In this document: positions 17,419 through 26,510 of the stretch, piece by piece
Layout: every line of letters starts with the position of its first letter
How positions within the stretch are numbered: the stretch's first letter is position 1
NCBI RefSeq assembly: GCF_003443735.1
Contig: NZ_CP031969.1
Span: 2,294,001 to 2,358,000, forward strand
Length of the DNA stretch: 64,000 nt
Direction: 5' to 3'
From: Streptomyces sp. CC0208
GTDB lineage: Bacteria > Actinomycetota > Actinomycetes > Streptomycetales > Streptomycetaceae
Made by a program: the position numbers and the translations under genes
Notes under the pieces: model-generated
The model's database searches: none
What the model saw: only the letters and a program-made list of their open reading frames with translations
Told to the model about the DNA's origin: nothing

Positions 17419-19095
17419 ATGGGTATGAGCCGCACTCCCCCCGCCCGCCGCCTGCGCCTCGGACTGCCCCGCCGGGTGTTCTCGCAGGTGCTCCTGATGC
17501 AGTTGGCGATCGCCGCGGGAGTCGTGGTGCTCGCGACCGGCCTGTTCCTCGCGCCTTTGAGCAACCAGCTGGACGACCAGGCGATGCGCCGGGCACTGGC
17601 CATCGCCCAGACCACCGCCGCGGAGTCGCAGATCGCCGAGCAGGTCAAGGACACGCCCCCACTGCCCGACGGGCCCGTCCAGCGGGAGGCCGAGCGGATC
17701 CGCAGGGCGACCGGTGCCGAGTACGTCGTGGTGATGGACTGGCGAGGCGTCCGCTGGTCGCACCCCACCCGCGGCGAGGTGGGCAGGATCGTCTCGACCG
17801 ACCCGGGCCAGGCCCTGTCCGGCAAGGAGATCATGCAGATCGACAGCGGCACCCTGGGCCGCACCGCCCGCGGCAAGGTGCCGTTGTACGACAGCCGGCA
17901 CAAGATCGTCGGGGCCGTCTCCGTCGGCATCGCCTACGACAGCGTGCGCGCCCGGCTGATCCACGCGATCCCGGGGCTGTTCGCGTACGCCGGCGGGGCT
18001 CTCGCCGTCGGCGCGCTGGCTGCCTGGTTCATCTCCAGGAGAGTGCAGCGGCAGACCCGTGACCTGGCCTTCTCCGACATCTCCGCCCTCCTCGCCGAGC
18101 GCGAGGCCATGCTGCACGGCATCCGGGAAGGCGTCGTCGCCCTGGACCGCGCCGGACGCGTCCGCCTGCTCAACGACGAGGCCAGACGTCTGCTGGGCAT
18201 CGGTGACGAGGCCGTCGGTCGCTCCCCCGACGAGGCGCTCGGGGACGGCCGTACGGCCGACGTCCTGGCCGGCCGCGTGACGGGCACCGATCTGGTCACC
18301 GTGCGTGGCCAGCGGGTGCTGGTCGCCAACCGGATGCCGACCGACGACGGCGGTGCCGTCGCGACCCTGCGCGACCGCACCGAGCTGGAACAGCTGGGCC
18401 GGGAGCTCGACTCGACCCACGGTCTCATCGACGCCCTGCGCGCCCAGGACCACGAGCACGCCAACCGGATGCACACGCTGCTGGGGCTGCTGGAGCTGGA
18501 GATGTACGACGACGCCGTGGAGTTCGTCGGAGAGGTCGTCGGCGACCACCGGGCCACCGCGGAGCAGGTCACCGAGAAGATCGAGGATCCGCTGCTCGCC
18601 GCGCTGCTGGTGGGCAAGGCGACCGTCGCCGCCGAGCGCGGGGTCGCCCTGTGGGTCTCCGACCGGACCCGGCTGCGCGACCGGCTGGTCGACCCGAGCG
18701 GCCTGGTCACGATCGTCGGCAACCTCGTGGACAACGCCCTGGACGCCGTCGCCGGCGACCTCCACGCACGCGTGGAGGTCGAGTTGCGCGCGGAGGGCCG
18801 TGCCGCCGTCCTCAGGGTGCGGGACACCGGGCCCGGAATCCCGGTGGAACAGCGGGAACTGGTCTTCACCGAGGGCTGGTCCACCAAGGAGCCTCCGGCG
18901 CACCGGGGGCGTGGCCTCGGGCTCTCCCTCGTGCGCAAGCTCGCCGAACGCCAGGGGGGCAGCGCGACCGTGGCGGAGGCGGACGGCGGAGGCGCGGAGT
19001 TCACCGTCGTACTGCCCGATGCGCTGGCCGAACCGCAACCGGCTCTCACCGGGCCGCCGGCCCAGCAGACCGCCACCGAGGAGGAGTCGTGCTGA
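17419..19095 (+). CDS. CitA/DcuS-type sensor histidine kinase
   Basis: This 558-residue membrane kinase has transmembrane segments at about residues 22-45 and 186-206 around an extracellular sensor domain. A cytoplasmic PAS domain follows (about 220-325), then the H-box AQDHEHANRMH with His345, and an ATPase domain with NLVDNALDAV and GRGLGLSLV. The family senses citrate or C4-dicarboxylates. The start is ATG at 17419 or at 17425, both without a clear Shine-Dalgarno sequence. Its 3' end overlaps the partner regulator by seven bases. A nitrate/sulfonate-type ABC importer lies convergently behind the pair and may be a target. Confidence 0.92.
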   Translation: MGMSRTPPARRLRLGLPRRVFSQVLLMQLAIAAGVVVLATGLFLAPLSNQLDDQAMRRALAIAQTTAAESQIAEQVKDTPPLPDGPVQREAERIRRATGAEYVVVMDWRGVRWSHPTRGEVGRIVSTDPGQALSGKEIMQIDSGTLGRTARGKVPLYDSRHKIVGAVSVGIAYDSVRARLIHAIPGLFAYAGGALAVGALAAWFISRRVQRQTRDLAFSDISALLAEREAMLHGIREGVVALDRAGRVRLLNDEARRLLGIGDEAVGRSPDEALGDGRTADVLAGRVTGTDLVTVRGQRVLVANRMPTDDGGAVATLRDRTELEQLGRELDSTHGLIDALRAQDHEHANRMHTLLGLLELEMYDDAVEFVGEVVGDHRATAEQVTEKIEDPLLAALLVGKATVAAERGVALWVSDRTRLRDRLVDPSGLVTIVGNLVDNALDAVAGDLHARVEVELRAEGRAAVLRVRDTGPGIPVEQRELVFTEGWSTKEPPAHRGRGLGLSLVRKLAERQGGSATVAEADGGGAEFTVVLPDALAEPQPALTGPPAQQTATEEESC

Positions 19096-19772
19096 TCGAG
19101 GTCCTGGTCGTGGACGACGACACCCGCGTGGCGCGCGTCAACGCCGCCTACGTCGAGAAGGTGCCCGGCTTCCATGTGGCCGGCGAGGCGCACAGCGCCG
19201 CGGACGCGCTGCGGCAGCTGGAGGCGCTGCCCCACGTCGACCTGGTCCTCATGGATCACTACCTGCCCGACGAGACGGGCCTGGCGGTCGTGCAGGAGAT
19301 GCGCCGACGCGGCCACCAGACCGACGTGATCATGGTGACGGCGGCGCGGGACGTGACGACCGTGCAGGCGGCGATGCGGCACGGCGCGCTGCAGTACCTG
19401 GTCAAGCCGTTCGCCTTCGCGGGCCTCAGGGCAAGGCTGGAGGCGTACGCCGAGCTGCGGCGCACCCTGGACGGCGGCGGCGAGGCGGAACAGGCCGAGG
19501 TCGACCGCATCTTCGGTGCCCTCTCCTCGCCGGCGGAGCCCGATCTGCCCAAGGGGCACTCCCCGACCACGGTGGAGCTGGTCCGCAGGTCTCTGATGAA
19601 CGCCGAGGGGCCGCTGTCGGCGCAGGAGATCGCCGACCGCACCGGGGTGAGCCGGCAGACCGCCCAGCGCTATCTGAAGCTCCTGGAGCGCACGGGGCGG
19701 GCCAGACTGACCCTCAAATACGGCGACGCGGGCCGCCCGGAACACCGTTACGTGTGGGCGACCCGCGCGTGA
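19089..19772 (+). CDS. CitB/DcuR-type response regulator (partner of the upstream kinase)
   Basis: This 227-residue regulator has a receiver domain with the phosphoacceptor Asp56 (VLMDHYLPDE), an acidic trio at 9-11 and Lys in LVKPF. A C-terminal helix-turn-helix (about 170-205, SAQEIADRTGVSRQTAQRYL) is typical of the CitB/DcuR group. The GTG start lies inside the end of the kinase gene and follows GAGGAGGAG, so translation is coupled. It is closely related to a second regulator at 22.8-23.5 kb on the far side of the ABC importer operon. Confidence 0.93.
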   Translation: MLIEVLVVDDDTRVARVNAAYVEKVPGFHVAGEAHSAADALRQLEALPHVDLVLMDHYLPDETGLAVVQEMRRRGHQTDVIMVTAARDVTTVQAAMRHGALQYLVKPFAFAGLRARLEAYAELRRTLDGGGEAEQAEVDRIFGALSSPAEPDLPKGHSPTTVELVRRSLMNAEGPLSAQEIADRTGVSRQTAQRYLKLLERTGRARLTLKYGDAGRPEHRYVWATRA

Positions 19773-19786
19773 GGGAGGTACCTCGC

Positions 19787-19814
19787 GCTCAGCCTGTGGT
19801 GCTCAGCCTGTGGT
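19787..19814. repeat. 14-bp perfect tandem duplication at the 3' end of the substrate-binding protein gene
   Basis: GCTCAGCCTGTGGT occurs twice in direct succession. One copy contains the stop codon of the substrate-binding protein gene (minus strand) and the other duplicates it just downstream. Only 30 bases separate this gene from the convergent regulator, and no stable terminator is seen there. Confidence 0.85.
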
Positions 19815-20876
19815 GCTCTGCGCGGCCTTCGCGACGAACTCGGTCGTGTATGTCCTGTCGAGGTCCACGTCGGCGTTCTGGATGTTGGGGTTGAACGCCT
19901 TGAGGACCTTCTCGACGGTCTCGGGGCCGTCCTTGGGCATCACGCCGTCCTTGGTGAACATCGGCAGCGTGTTCTTGATGGCCACCGCGTACAGCAGCTT
20001 GTTGCCCTGCGAGTAGTCGGCGGGCATCTTGTCGGCGATCTGGGTGGCGCTGTGGGTGGACATCCACTTGAGCGTCTTGACGAATGCATTGGCCAACTTC
20101 TGGACGGTCTCCTTGTGACCGTTGACCCAGTCCGTCTGCATGTACAGGCTCGACGACGGATACGGACCGCCGAGTGCCTCCTCGGATCCTTGGGGCGTGC
20201 GCATGTCCAGGAGGATCTTGCCGGCCTTCTTGTCCAGGATGGTCGCGACGGTCGGGTCGGTCGTCATGCCGCCGTCGATGGAGCCCTGCTGGAGGGCCGA
20301 GATGAAGGTCGGTCCCGCGCCGACGGCGACCGGGGTGAAGTCGCTGACCTTCACGCCGTTCTTGACGGCGAGGTACTTGGTGAGGAAGTCGGTCGAGGAG
20401 CCGAGGCCCGTGACGCCGAGCTTCCTGCCCTTGAAGTCCTTGGCCGACGTGATGTCGCCGGCCGCCTTGTTCGAGACGATCTCCACCTCACCGGGCGCCT
20501 GCGAGAACTGCACGACCGACTCCACCTCCTTACCCTTGACCTGCAGGTCAAGGGTGTGGTCGTAGAAGCCGACGGCCCCCTGGACCTGGCCGGAGACGAG
20601 CGCGGTCTCGGCCTGGACACCGGCGGGCTCGCTCAGCAGCTCCACGTCGAGTCCCTCGGAGTCGAAGTAGCCGAGCCGCTGGGTGAGCATCGCGGGCAGG
20701 TAGATGACCTTGTCGAGGCCACCGACCATGATCTTGACCTTGGTTCCCTTGCCGTCGCCCTTGCTTCCGGAGTCGGCCGACGCCGTACTGGCGGCGTCGT
20801 TGGCACAGGCGGTGAGCGAGCAGAGGGCGAGCAGGCCGGCGGCGGCCAGGGAGGTGAGTCTGGCGGTCTTGCGCAT
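19803..20876 (-). CDS. ABC transporter substrate-binding lipoprotein, NMT1/SsuA-TauA-like
   Basis: This 357-residue lipoprotein has a basic start, a hydrophobic signal and the lipobox LTAC with Cys24. The mature part is a type II binding protein of the NMT1/SsuA-like class (YLPAMLTQRLGYFDSEGLDVEL; ALVSGQVQGAVGFYDHTLDLQ). Such proteins bind nitrate, sulfonates, taurine, thiamine precursors or related small molecules; I cannot tell which. The ATG at 20876 is likely, with an in-frame GTG at 20885 as an alternative. It is the last gene of a three-gene importer operon, separated from the permease by 73 bases. Confidence 0.92.
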   Translation of the reverse strand: MRKTARLTSLAAAGLLALCSLTACANDAASTASADSGSKGDGKGTKVKIMVGGLDKVIYLPAMLTQRLGYFDSEGLDVELLSEPAGVQAETALVSGQVQGAVGFYDHTLDLQVKGKEVESVVQFSQAPGEVEIVSNKAAGDITSAKDFKGRKLGVTGLGSSTDFLTKYLAVKNGVKVSDFTPVAVGAGPTFISALQQGSIDGGMTTDPTVATILDKKAGKILLDMRTPQGSEEALGGPYPSSSLYMQTDWVNGHKETVQKLANAFVKTLKWMSTHSATQIADKMPADYSQGNKLLYAVAIKNTLPMFTKDGVMPKDGPETVEKVLKAFNPNIQNADVDLDRTYTTEFVAKAAQSTTG

Positions 20877-20949
20877 GCGGTTCACGTCCTTGTGAGGGGT
20901 GGTGCGGAAAGGGCTGGAGCTGGGGAGGAGGCGGCTGCCGTGGACGGGC

Positions 20950-21828
20950 TCAGCTGTCGGAACCCGTCGGCTTCCAGCGGAAGATGCGGCGCTCGGCGAA
21001 GGTGAGCAGCCCTTCGGCGAGGAGTGCGACGACGGCGAGAATGACCATCGCGGCGTACACGCCGGCGGCGTTGAAGGTGCCCTGCGACTGCGCGACGAGC
21101 AGGCCGATGCCCTTGGTCGCGCCGATGTACTCGCCGACGATCGCGCCGATGAGGGCGAAGCCGAAGCTGACATGCAGGCTGGTGAAGATCCACGAGGTCG
21201 CGGACGGGATGACGACCTGAAGCGTGACCCTGCGGTCGCTCGCGCCGAGGATGCGGGCGTTGGCGACCAGGTTGCGGTCGACCTCTCGGGCGCCCTGGAA
21301 GGCGTTGAAGAAGACCGGGAAGAAGACCAGGACAACGGCCGAGGCCACCTTGGAGGCCGGTCCGAGTCCGAACCAGATCACGAAGATGGGGGCGAGGACG
21401 ATCCTCGGTATGGAGTTGAGCACCTTGATGTATGGACCAAGGACATCGGCAAGCAAGGTGATCCGCCCCAGCGCAATACCGAAGACCACACCGGCCACCA
21501 CACCCACGACCCAGCCCAGCAGCGCCTCGTACAGCGTGTACCAGATCTGTTCGCCCAACGAGCCGAGTGCGGTCCCGTGCGTCACCCAGGTCCAGATCTG
21601 GTCCCAGATCTTCGAGGGCATGGAGAAGTTGAAGGGATCGATGATCTCGGCCCGCGAGAGCGCTTCCCACAGACCGAGGACGGCCACCAGGAGCAGCACC
21701 CGGGACGCGGTGACGACGATCCGGCGTCTGCGGGCGGCACGCGCGCGTGAGTGCGCGCGGCCGGTCTTGTCGCCGGAGTCCGTCAGGGCTGGTGCGACCT
21801 GAGCCTCGGGCATGACGTCAGGCGACAT
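20950..21828 (-). CDS. ABC transporter permease, SsuC/TauC-like
   Basis: This 292-residue inner-membrane permease shows six predicted membrane segments starting at about residue 42. The EAA loop typical of the family is present (VANARILGASDRRVTLQVVIP), where it contacts the ATPase. A basic cytoplasmic N-terminus of about 40 residues precedes it. The start at 21828 follows GAGGAGC and lies inside the end of the ATPase gene (11-base overlap), so the two are coupled. It belongs to the nitrate/sulfonate/taurine group of importers. Confidence 0.93.
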   Translation of the reverse strand: MSPDVMPEAQVAPALTDSGDKTGRAHSRARAARRRRIVVTASRVLLLVAVLGLWEALSRAEIIDPFNFSMPSKIWDQIWTWVTHGTALGSLGEQIWYTLYEALLGWVVGVVAGVVFGIALGRITLLADVLGPYIKVLNSIPRIVLAPIFVIWFGLGPASKVASAVVLVFFPVFFNAFQGAREVDRNLVANARILGASDRRVTLQVVIPSATSWIFTSLHVSFGFALIGAIVGEYIGATKGIGLLVAQSQGTFNAAGVYAAMVILAVVALLAEGLLTFAERRIFRWKPTGSDS

Positions 21829-22633
21829 GGGCGGCGCTCCTCTCGCGAGTGATGCGGACCTCTTCGCCGAGGGACTCCCAGATCTCGCGGTAGATCTCGA
21901 TGAACCGCGGCTCCAGTCGCACCGACTCGACCTTGCGCGGCCGCGGCAGGTCGATGTCGAAGACCTGCTTGACGGTGGCGGGTCCGGCCGTCATCACGAC
22001 GACCTTGTCGGCCAGCGCGATGGACTCCTCCAGGTCATGGGTGACGAAGACGACGGAGGCGCCGGTGCCCTCCCACAGTTCGAGGAGTTCGTCGGACATC
22101 AGGGCCCGGGTCTGCACGTCGAGCGCGGAAAACGGCTCGTCCATGAGCAGGATCTCGGGATCGTTGACGAAGGTGGCGGCGAGCGCGACCCGCTTGCGCA
22201 TGCCTCCGGAGAGCTGATGGGGGTAACGGTCCTCGAAGGCCGCGAGACCGACCCGGGCCAGCCATTCCCGCGCCTTCTGCCTGGCCTCCGCCTTGGGCAC
22301 ACCGCGGAAGCGAGGGCCGGCCATGACATTGGACAGGACCGTGCGCCAGGGGAAGGTGGCGTCCTGCTGGAAGACGAAACCGACCTTGTCCCCGACTCCC
22401 CGCACCGGCTCCCCGACGACCAGGACCTCGCCCTCGGAGGGCTCCTCCAACCCGCTGACCAGTGTCAACGTAGTCGACTTGCCACAGCCCGTGGGCCCGA
22501 CGACCGCCACGAACTCCCCACGCCCCACCGTGAGGTCAAGTCCCCTGACGGCCGTGTGCAGACCCCCCGACGGGGTCCGGAATGTCTTGCTCGCGCCCCG
22601 CAGCTCGATGGCGGGGCTGGTGTCTGCGCTCAT
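21818..22633 (-). CDS. ABC transporter ATP-binding protein, SsuB/TauB/NrtD-like
   Basis: This 271-residue ATPase has Walker A GPTGCGKST (46-54), the Q-loop region FVFQQDATFPWRTVLSN, signature HQLSGGMRKRV, Walker B ILLMDEPF and the switch FVTHDLEES. It energises the permease and binding protein encoded downstream. The ATG at 22633 lacks a clear Shine-Dalgarno sequence, and the frame is open a further 24 codons upstream; alignment with the family favours this start. The operon is divergent from a CitB-type regulator gene whose start lies 162 bases away, which suggests local control. Confidence 0.93.
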   Translation of the reverse strand: MSADTSPAIELRGASKTFRTPSGGLHTAVRGLDLTVGRGEFVAVVGPTGCGKSTTLTLVSGLEEPSEGEVLVVGEPVRGVGDKVGFVFQQDATFPWRTVLSNVMAGPRFRGVPKAEARQKAREWLARVGLAAFEDRYPHQLSGGMRKRVALAATFVNDPEILLMDEPFSALDVQTRALMSDELLELWEGTGASVVFVTHDLEESIALADKVVVMTAGPATVKQVFDIDLPRPRKVESVRLEPRFIEIYREIWESLGEEVRITRERSAAHVA

Positions 22634-22795
22634 GGCCGGGGACGGTAGATGTGGCCTGCGCCACGGCATCAGGCTTCTGGGCACATGCCGTTCTTTTGCC
22701 TGCAACAGCCTGTTGTGCTCGTTTTGCGCGCGCTACAAACAGCGAAGCCGAAACACGGGTGTTACGCCCGCCAGGCCTTGAGGGAAAGAGGCCCG

Positions 22796-23488
22796 ATGAT
22801 TGACGTCCTGGTCGTGGACGACGACTTCCGCGTCGCCGAGATCAACGCGAAGTACGTGGGGAAGGTTCCCGGCTTCCGGGTCGCGGCCCGCGCCCACAGC
22901 GCTGCCCAGGCACTGGCCAGCGTGCAGCGCGGGACCATCGACCTGGTCCTGCTCGACCACTACCTTCCCGACCAGACGGGTCTCGAACTCGTCCACCGCA
23001 TGCGGGAACAGGGCCACGGCACCGACGTCATCATGGTCACGGCAGCAGGGGACGTGACCACCGTCCAGGCCGCCATGCGCCTGGGCGCCCTCCACTACCT
23101 GGTCAAACCCTTCACCTTCGCGGCCCTGCGCACCCGCCTGGACTCCTACGCCGCCCTGCGCCGCACCGTCGACCGGGTCGGCGGCCGCGGCATCGCCGGT
23201 CAGGAACAGGTCGACAGGATCTTCAGCGCCCTGCGCACCACACCGGCTCCGGCCTCCCCCGGCCTGCCCAGCGGCCACTCGGAGCCGACCACGGACCTCA
23301 TCTGCCGCGTCCTGCACCACGCCGAGCACCCGCTGTCGGCCCACGAGGTCGCCGCCGAGACCGGCCTGAGCCGCTCCACCGCCCAGCGCTACCTCCGCCA
23401 CCTCGAACAGGCCGGTCGCCTCCGCCTGACCCTCAGATACGGCGACACGGGGCGGCCGGAGCACCGTTACGCCTGGGTGGCGCCCTAG
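22796..23488 (+). CDS. Orphan CitB/DcuR-type response regulator
   Basis: This 230-residue regulator is strikingly similar to the one at 19.1-19.8 kb. Shared parts are VLVVDDD, VPGF, AHSA, LDHYLPDQTGL, DVIMVTA, DVTTVQAAMR and the HTH STAQRYL. The phosphoacceptor is the Asp in LVLLDHYLP. GAGG precedes the ATG by four to five bases. No kinase gene adjoins it. It is divergent from the importer ATPase gene, so it is a candidate controller of that operon, perhaps served by the CitA-type kinase at 17.4 kb (inference). Confidence 0.92.
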   Translation: MIDVLVVDDDFRVAEINAKYVGKVPGFRVAARAHSAAQALASVQRGTIDLVLLDHYLPDQTGLELVHRMREQGHGTDVIMVTAAGDVTTVQAAMRLGALHYLVKPFTFAALRTRLDSYAALRRTVDRVGGRGIAGQEQVDRIFSALRTTPAPASPGLPSGHSEPTTDLICRVLHHAEHPLSAHEVAAETGLSRSTAQRYLRHLEQAGRLRLTLRYGDTGRPEHRYAWVAP

Positions 23489-23604
23489 CCGTACGCCGCG
23501 AAAGACCTCGTCGACAGACGCCGTACGGCGACGGCTGGTGTCGCCGACGAAGGCGGATGCCGTACGACGACGAGGGCGCCGCCCGCTCACTGTCGCCGCC
23601 GCCC

Positions 23605-25197
23605 CTACACGGCTCCCGCCCCGGTGAGCGACCGTACCTCGGTCTCCGCGTGCTTGGCCTCGTCGGCGACCTCCGCCGAGGTGACCGTACCGAGCCAGCC
23701 CGCGACGAAGCCCAGCGGAATGGAGACCAGCCCGGGGTTCTGCAGCGGGAAGTACTGGAAGTCGACGCCGGGGAAGAGGGATTCGGGGCTGCCGGACACC
23801 ACGGGCGACAGCAGCACCAGAACCATGGCCGGGATCAGTCCGCCGTAGACCGACCAGACGGCGCCCCGGGTGGTGAACCCACGCCAGAACAGCGAGTAGA
23901 GCAGCACCGGGAGATTCGCGGACGCGGCGACGGCGAAGGCGAGGCCCACCAGGAAGGCCACGTTGAGATCGCGGGCCAGCAGACCGAGGGCGATGGCGAT
24001 CACGCCGATCCCGACGGCGGCGGTCCTGGCCACGGCCACCTCACTGCGCGGCTTGGCCCTTCGGCGCCGTAGTGAGGCGTACAGGTCATGGGCGACGGAG
24101 GCGGAGGAGGCGAGGGTGATGCCGGCGACCACGGCGAGGATCGTGGCGAAGGCGACGGCGGCGACGATCGCGAACAGAACCGTTCCTCCCGTGGAGTCGG
24201 TGCCGCCGCCCAGGTCGAGGGCCAGGAGGGGGACCGCGGTGTTCCCCGCGGCGTTGGATCCCCGGACCGTCTCGGGACCCACGATCGCCGCGGCACCGAA
24301 CCCGAGGACGATCGTCATCAGGTAGAAGCCGCCGATGAGCCCGATCGACCAGACCACCGAACGCCGTGCGGCGCGTGCGGTGGGCACGGTGTAGAAGCGG
24401 GACAGGATGTGCGGCAGCCCCGCCGTGCCGAGCACGAGAGCGAGTCCCAGGCTGATGAAGTCAAGGCGGGCGGTCCAGTCTCCGCCGTACTTCAGACCGG
24501 GTGCCAGGAACGACTTGCCGTGGCCGCTGCGTTCCGCCGCCGTGAGCAGCAACTGGTCGATGTCTCCGTGGAACCGCACCAGCACGAGCACGGTCAGCGC
24601 GACGGTCCCACCCAGCAGCAGGACCGCCTTGACGATCTGGATCCAGGTCGTCGCCCGCATCCCTCCCAGGGACACATAGATCACCATGAGCGCCCCGACG
24701 GCGATCACGGTCCAGGACTGGGCCGCCTGGCTGGTGCCTCCGAGCAGCAGCGCAACCAGGCTGCCCGCGCCCACCATCTGCGCCACCAGATACAGAACGG
24801 ACACCGTGACCGAGGAAGTTCCCGCCGCGATCCGCACCGGCCGCTCGCTCATCCGCGCCGCGACCACGTCAGCGAGGGTGAACCGCCCGCAGTTGCGCAC
24901 CAGTTCGGCGACGAGGAACAGCACCACCAGCCAGGCCACGAGGAAGCCCACCGAATAGAGCATCCCGTCGTACCCGAAGAGCGCGATGAGCCCGGAGATA
25001 CCGAGGAAGGACGCGGCCGACATGTAGTCGCCCGCGATGGCAAAACCATTCTCCATCGGCGAGAACAGCCGCCCGCCCGCGTAGAACTCCTCCGCCGAAC
25101 CGTGCCGGTGGCGGCTCACCCAGGTCGTGATCCCCAGCGTGACCGCGACGAACGCGCTGAACAGCAGCAGCGCCAGAGTCTGGTGGTCTCCCGTCAC
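23605..25197 (-). CDS. Sodium/solute symporter (SSS family, ActP-like)
   Basis: This 530-residue transporter has about 13 membrane helices. Family hallmarks include the SxxEFYxGGR region (GSAEEFYAGGRLFS), GFAIAGDYMSAASFLG and GTAGLPHILSRFYT. The last one, with the DUF485 partner, points to the acetate/monocarboxylate (ActP) branch. The GTG start overlaps the stop of the DUF485 gene (GTGA), which gives tight coupling as in yjcH-actP of enterobacteria. It is the last gene of a five-gene block that includes a LuxR-type two-component system. It converges with the orphan regulator across 116 bases. Confidence 0.92.
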   Translation of the reverse strand: MTGDHQTLALLLFSAFVAVTLGITTWVSRHRHGSAEEFYAGGRLFSPMENGFAIAGDYMSAASFLGISGLIALFGYDGMLYSVGFLVAWLVVLFLVAELVRNCGRFTLADVVAARMSERPVRIAAGTSSVTVSVLYLVAQMVGAGSLVALLLGGTSQAAQSWTVIAVGALMVIYVSLGGMRATTWIQIVKAVLLLGGTVALTVLVLVRFHGDIDQLLLTAAERSGHGKSFLAPGLKYGGDWTARLDFISLGLALVLGTAGLPHILSRFYTVPTARAARRSVVWSIGLIGGFYLMTIVLGFGAAAIVGPETVRGSNAAGNTAVPLLALDLGGGTDSTGGTVLFAIVAAVAFATILAVVAGITLASSASVAHDLYASLRRRRAKPRSEVAVARTAAVGIGVIAIALGLLARDLNVAFLVGLAFAVAASANLPVLLYSLFWRGFTTRGAVWSVYGGLIPAMVLVLLSPVVSGSPESLFPGVDFQYFPLQNPGLVSIPLGFVAGWLGTVTSAEVADEAKHAETEVRSLTGAGAV

Positions 25198-25757
25198 GAT
25201 GTCGCACCACCCCGGGCCGTACGCGTCAGTTCCTGGGTGTCCCACCGCAGTTCGAGTGCGGCCCGGTCCCGGCGCAGTCTCGCGTGCCGGGCGTAGGCCC
25301 AGGTCAGCAGGAAGGTGGTGAAGAACTGTCCGAGTCCCGCGACCATCGCCACGTTCACCGCGCCGGCCACCGGCCGTGCCATCAGTCCGGGCGCACTCGT
25401 CGCCGTCACCACGTAGACCACGTACCAGGTGAAGAACCCGATGCCCGCCGGCACCACGAACCTCCGGTACCTGCTGCGCACCTCCTGGAAGGCCGCGCTG
25501 CGCTGCACCTCGAGGTAGACGTCAGCAGCCGCTGCGGCACGGTCCTCGCGCTGCGCGCGTGCCGTGGCGACCGGGGCCACGGGGGTGCCGTCGCCGCCCG
25601 TCTCGCCCCAGCCGGAGGCGAGCTCGTCGTACCAGGGGTCGTCGTACCGCACCCCGGCGGACGCTTCGGTGCGGGCCATATCGAGGCCGTCGTGGTTCTC
25701 GGCCGGGCTGTCGGCATCACCCTCGCTTCCGCGAGGACGAGCGTTGCTTGACTGCAT
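25194..25757 (-). CDS. DUF485 membrane protein, symporter partner
   Basis: This protein of about 187 residues has a long polar N-terminus and a C-terminal DUF485 domain with two membrane helices (about residues 105-127 and 133-157). The pair FQEVRSRYRRFVVP ahead of the first helix and TFLLTWAYARHA in the second are typical. DUF485 proteins are encoded immediately before ActP-type symporters and are thought to assist them. The start is unsure: ATG at 25757 has no clear ribosome site, and TTG at 25763 or ATG at 25679 are alternatives. The stop overlaps the symporter GTG. Confidence 0.88.
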   Translation of the reverse strand: MQSSNARPRGSEGDADSPAENHDGLDMARTEASAGVRYDDPWYDELASGWGETGGDGTPVAPVATARAQREDRAAAAADVYLEVQRSAAFQEVRSRYRRFVVPAGIGFFTWYVVYVVTATSAPGLMARPVAGAVNVAMVAGLGQFFTTFLLTWAYARHARLRRDRAALELRWDTQELTRTARGGATS

Positions 25758-25817
25758 GCCCAAGGATGGACAGAACGGGAAGATCCCCGACTCTTCTTCC
25801 CCGCGCTCTTCACCCCA

Positions 25818-26510
25818 TCAGGTGACTCCTCCCATCGGTGGCCGTACAAGCCCCTTCGCATAGGCGTAACGCACCGCCTGGGCCCGGTCCTTGATTCCCG
25901 TCTTGGCGAAGAGGTTGTTGATGTGGGTCTTCACCGTGGCGGTCGAGACATGCAGTTCGCGGGCGATCTCCTGATTGGTCAGCCCTTCGGCGATCAGCGC
26001 CAGCACTTCGACTTCCCGGGCGGTGAGCCCGTCGGGTGCCTCCGCAGGTGCCGGCTGCGGCGGTTCGGGGTCCGACAGCCGCTCCAGCAGCCGCCGTTGG
26101 ATACTCGGGGACAGTCCGGCGTCCCCGGAGAGGACGCTCTGCACGGCCCGCACGATCTCGTCGCCACCGGCGTCCTTGGTGAGATAACCGCGCGCCCCCG
26201 CCTTGAGCGCGGGGAACAGCGACTCGTCGTCTGCGAAGGTCGTCAGCACCACGACCTGGGTCGCGGGGTACTCGGCCCGGATCCTCCGGGTCGCCTCCAC
26301 CCCGTCACAACGGGGCATGCGCAGGTCCATCAGCACCACGTCCGGGGCGAGTTCGGCGACGAGCTCCACCGCCTCCTCCCCGTCCCCGGCCGCGCCCACG
26401 ACCTCGACTCCGGGCAGCAGACCGAGCAGCATCACGATGCCTTCGCGCACCACGGTCTGGTCGTCCGCGACCACCACCCGCGCGGGCTTCGTCTCCGCCC
26501 CCTCCGTCAT
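25818..26510 (-). CDS. NarL/LuxR-type response regulator
   Basis: This 230-residue regulator has a receiver with Asp62 (VLMDLRMPRCDG) and a C-terminal LuxR HTH (about 165-225; LTAREVEVLALIAEGLTNQEIAREL). The ATG overlaps the kinase stop codon (ATGA). It sits between its kinase and a DUF485-symporter pair that starts 60 bases downstream on the same strand, so the symporter is the obvious candidate target, as for acetate or pyruvate uptake systems in other bacteria. That link is inferred from position only. Confidence 0.93.
   Translation of the reverse strand: MTEGAETKPARVVVADDQTVVREGIVMLLGLLPGVEVVGAAGDGEEAVELVAELAPDVVLMDLRMPRCDGVEATRRIRAEYPATQVVVLTTFADDESLFPALKAGARGYLTKDAGGDEIVRAVQSVLSGDAGLSPSIQRRLLERLSDPEPPQPAPAEAPDGLTAREVEVLALIAEGLTNQEIARELHVSTATVKTHINNLFAKTGIKDRAQAVRYAYAKGLVRPPMGGVT

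Noticed and set aside
23489..23575. Three GCCGTACG copies between the orphan regulator and the symporter as a strong terminator.
   Set aside because: The best stem is only 8 bp with a loop of more than 20 bases, so I did not list it as a feature.
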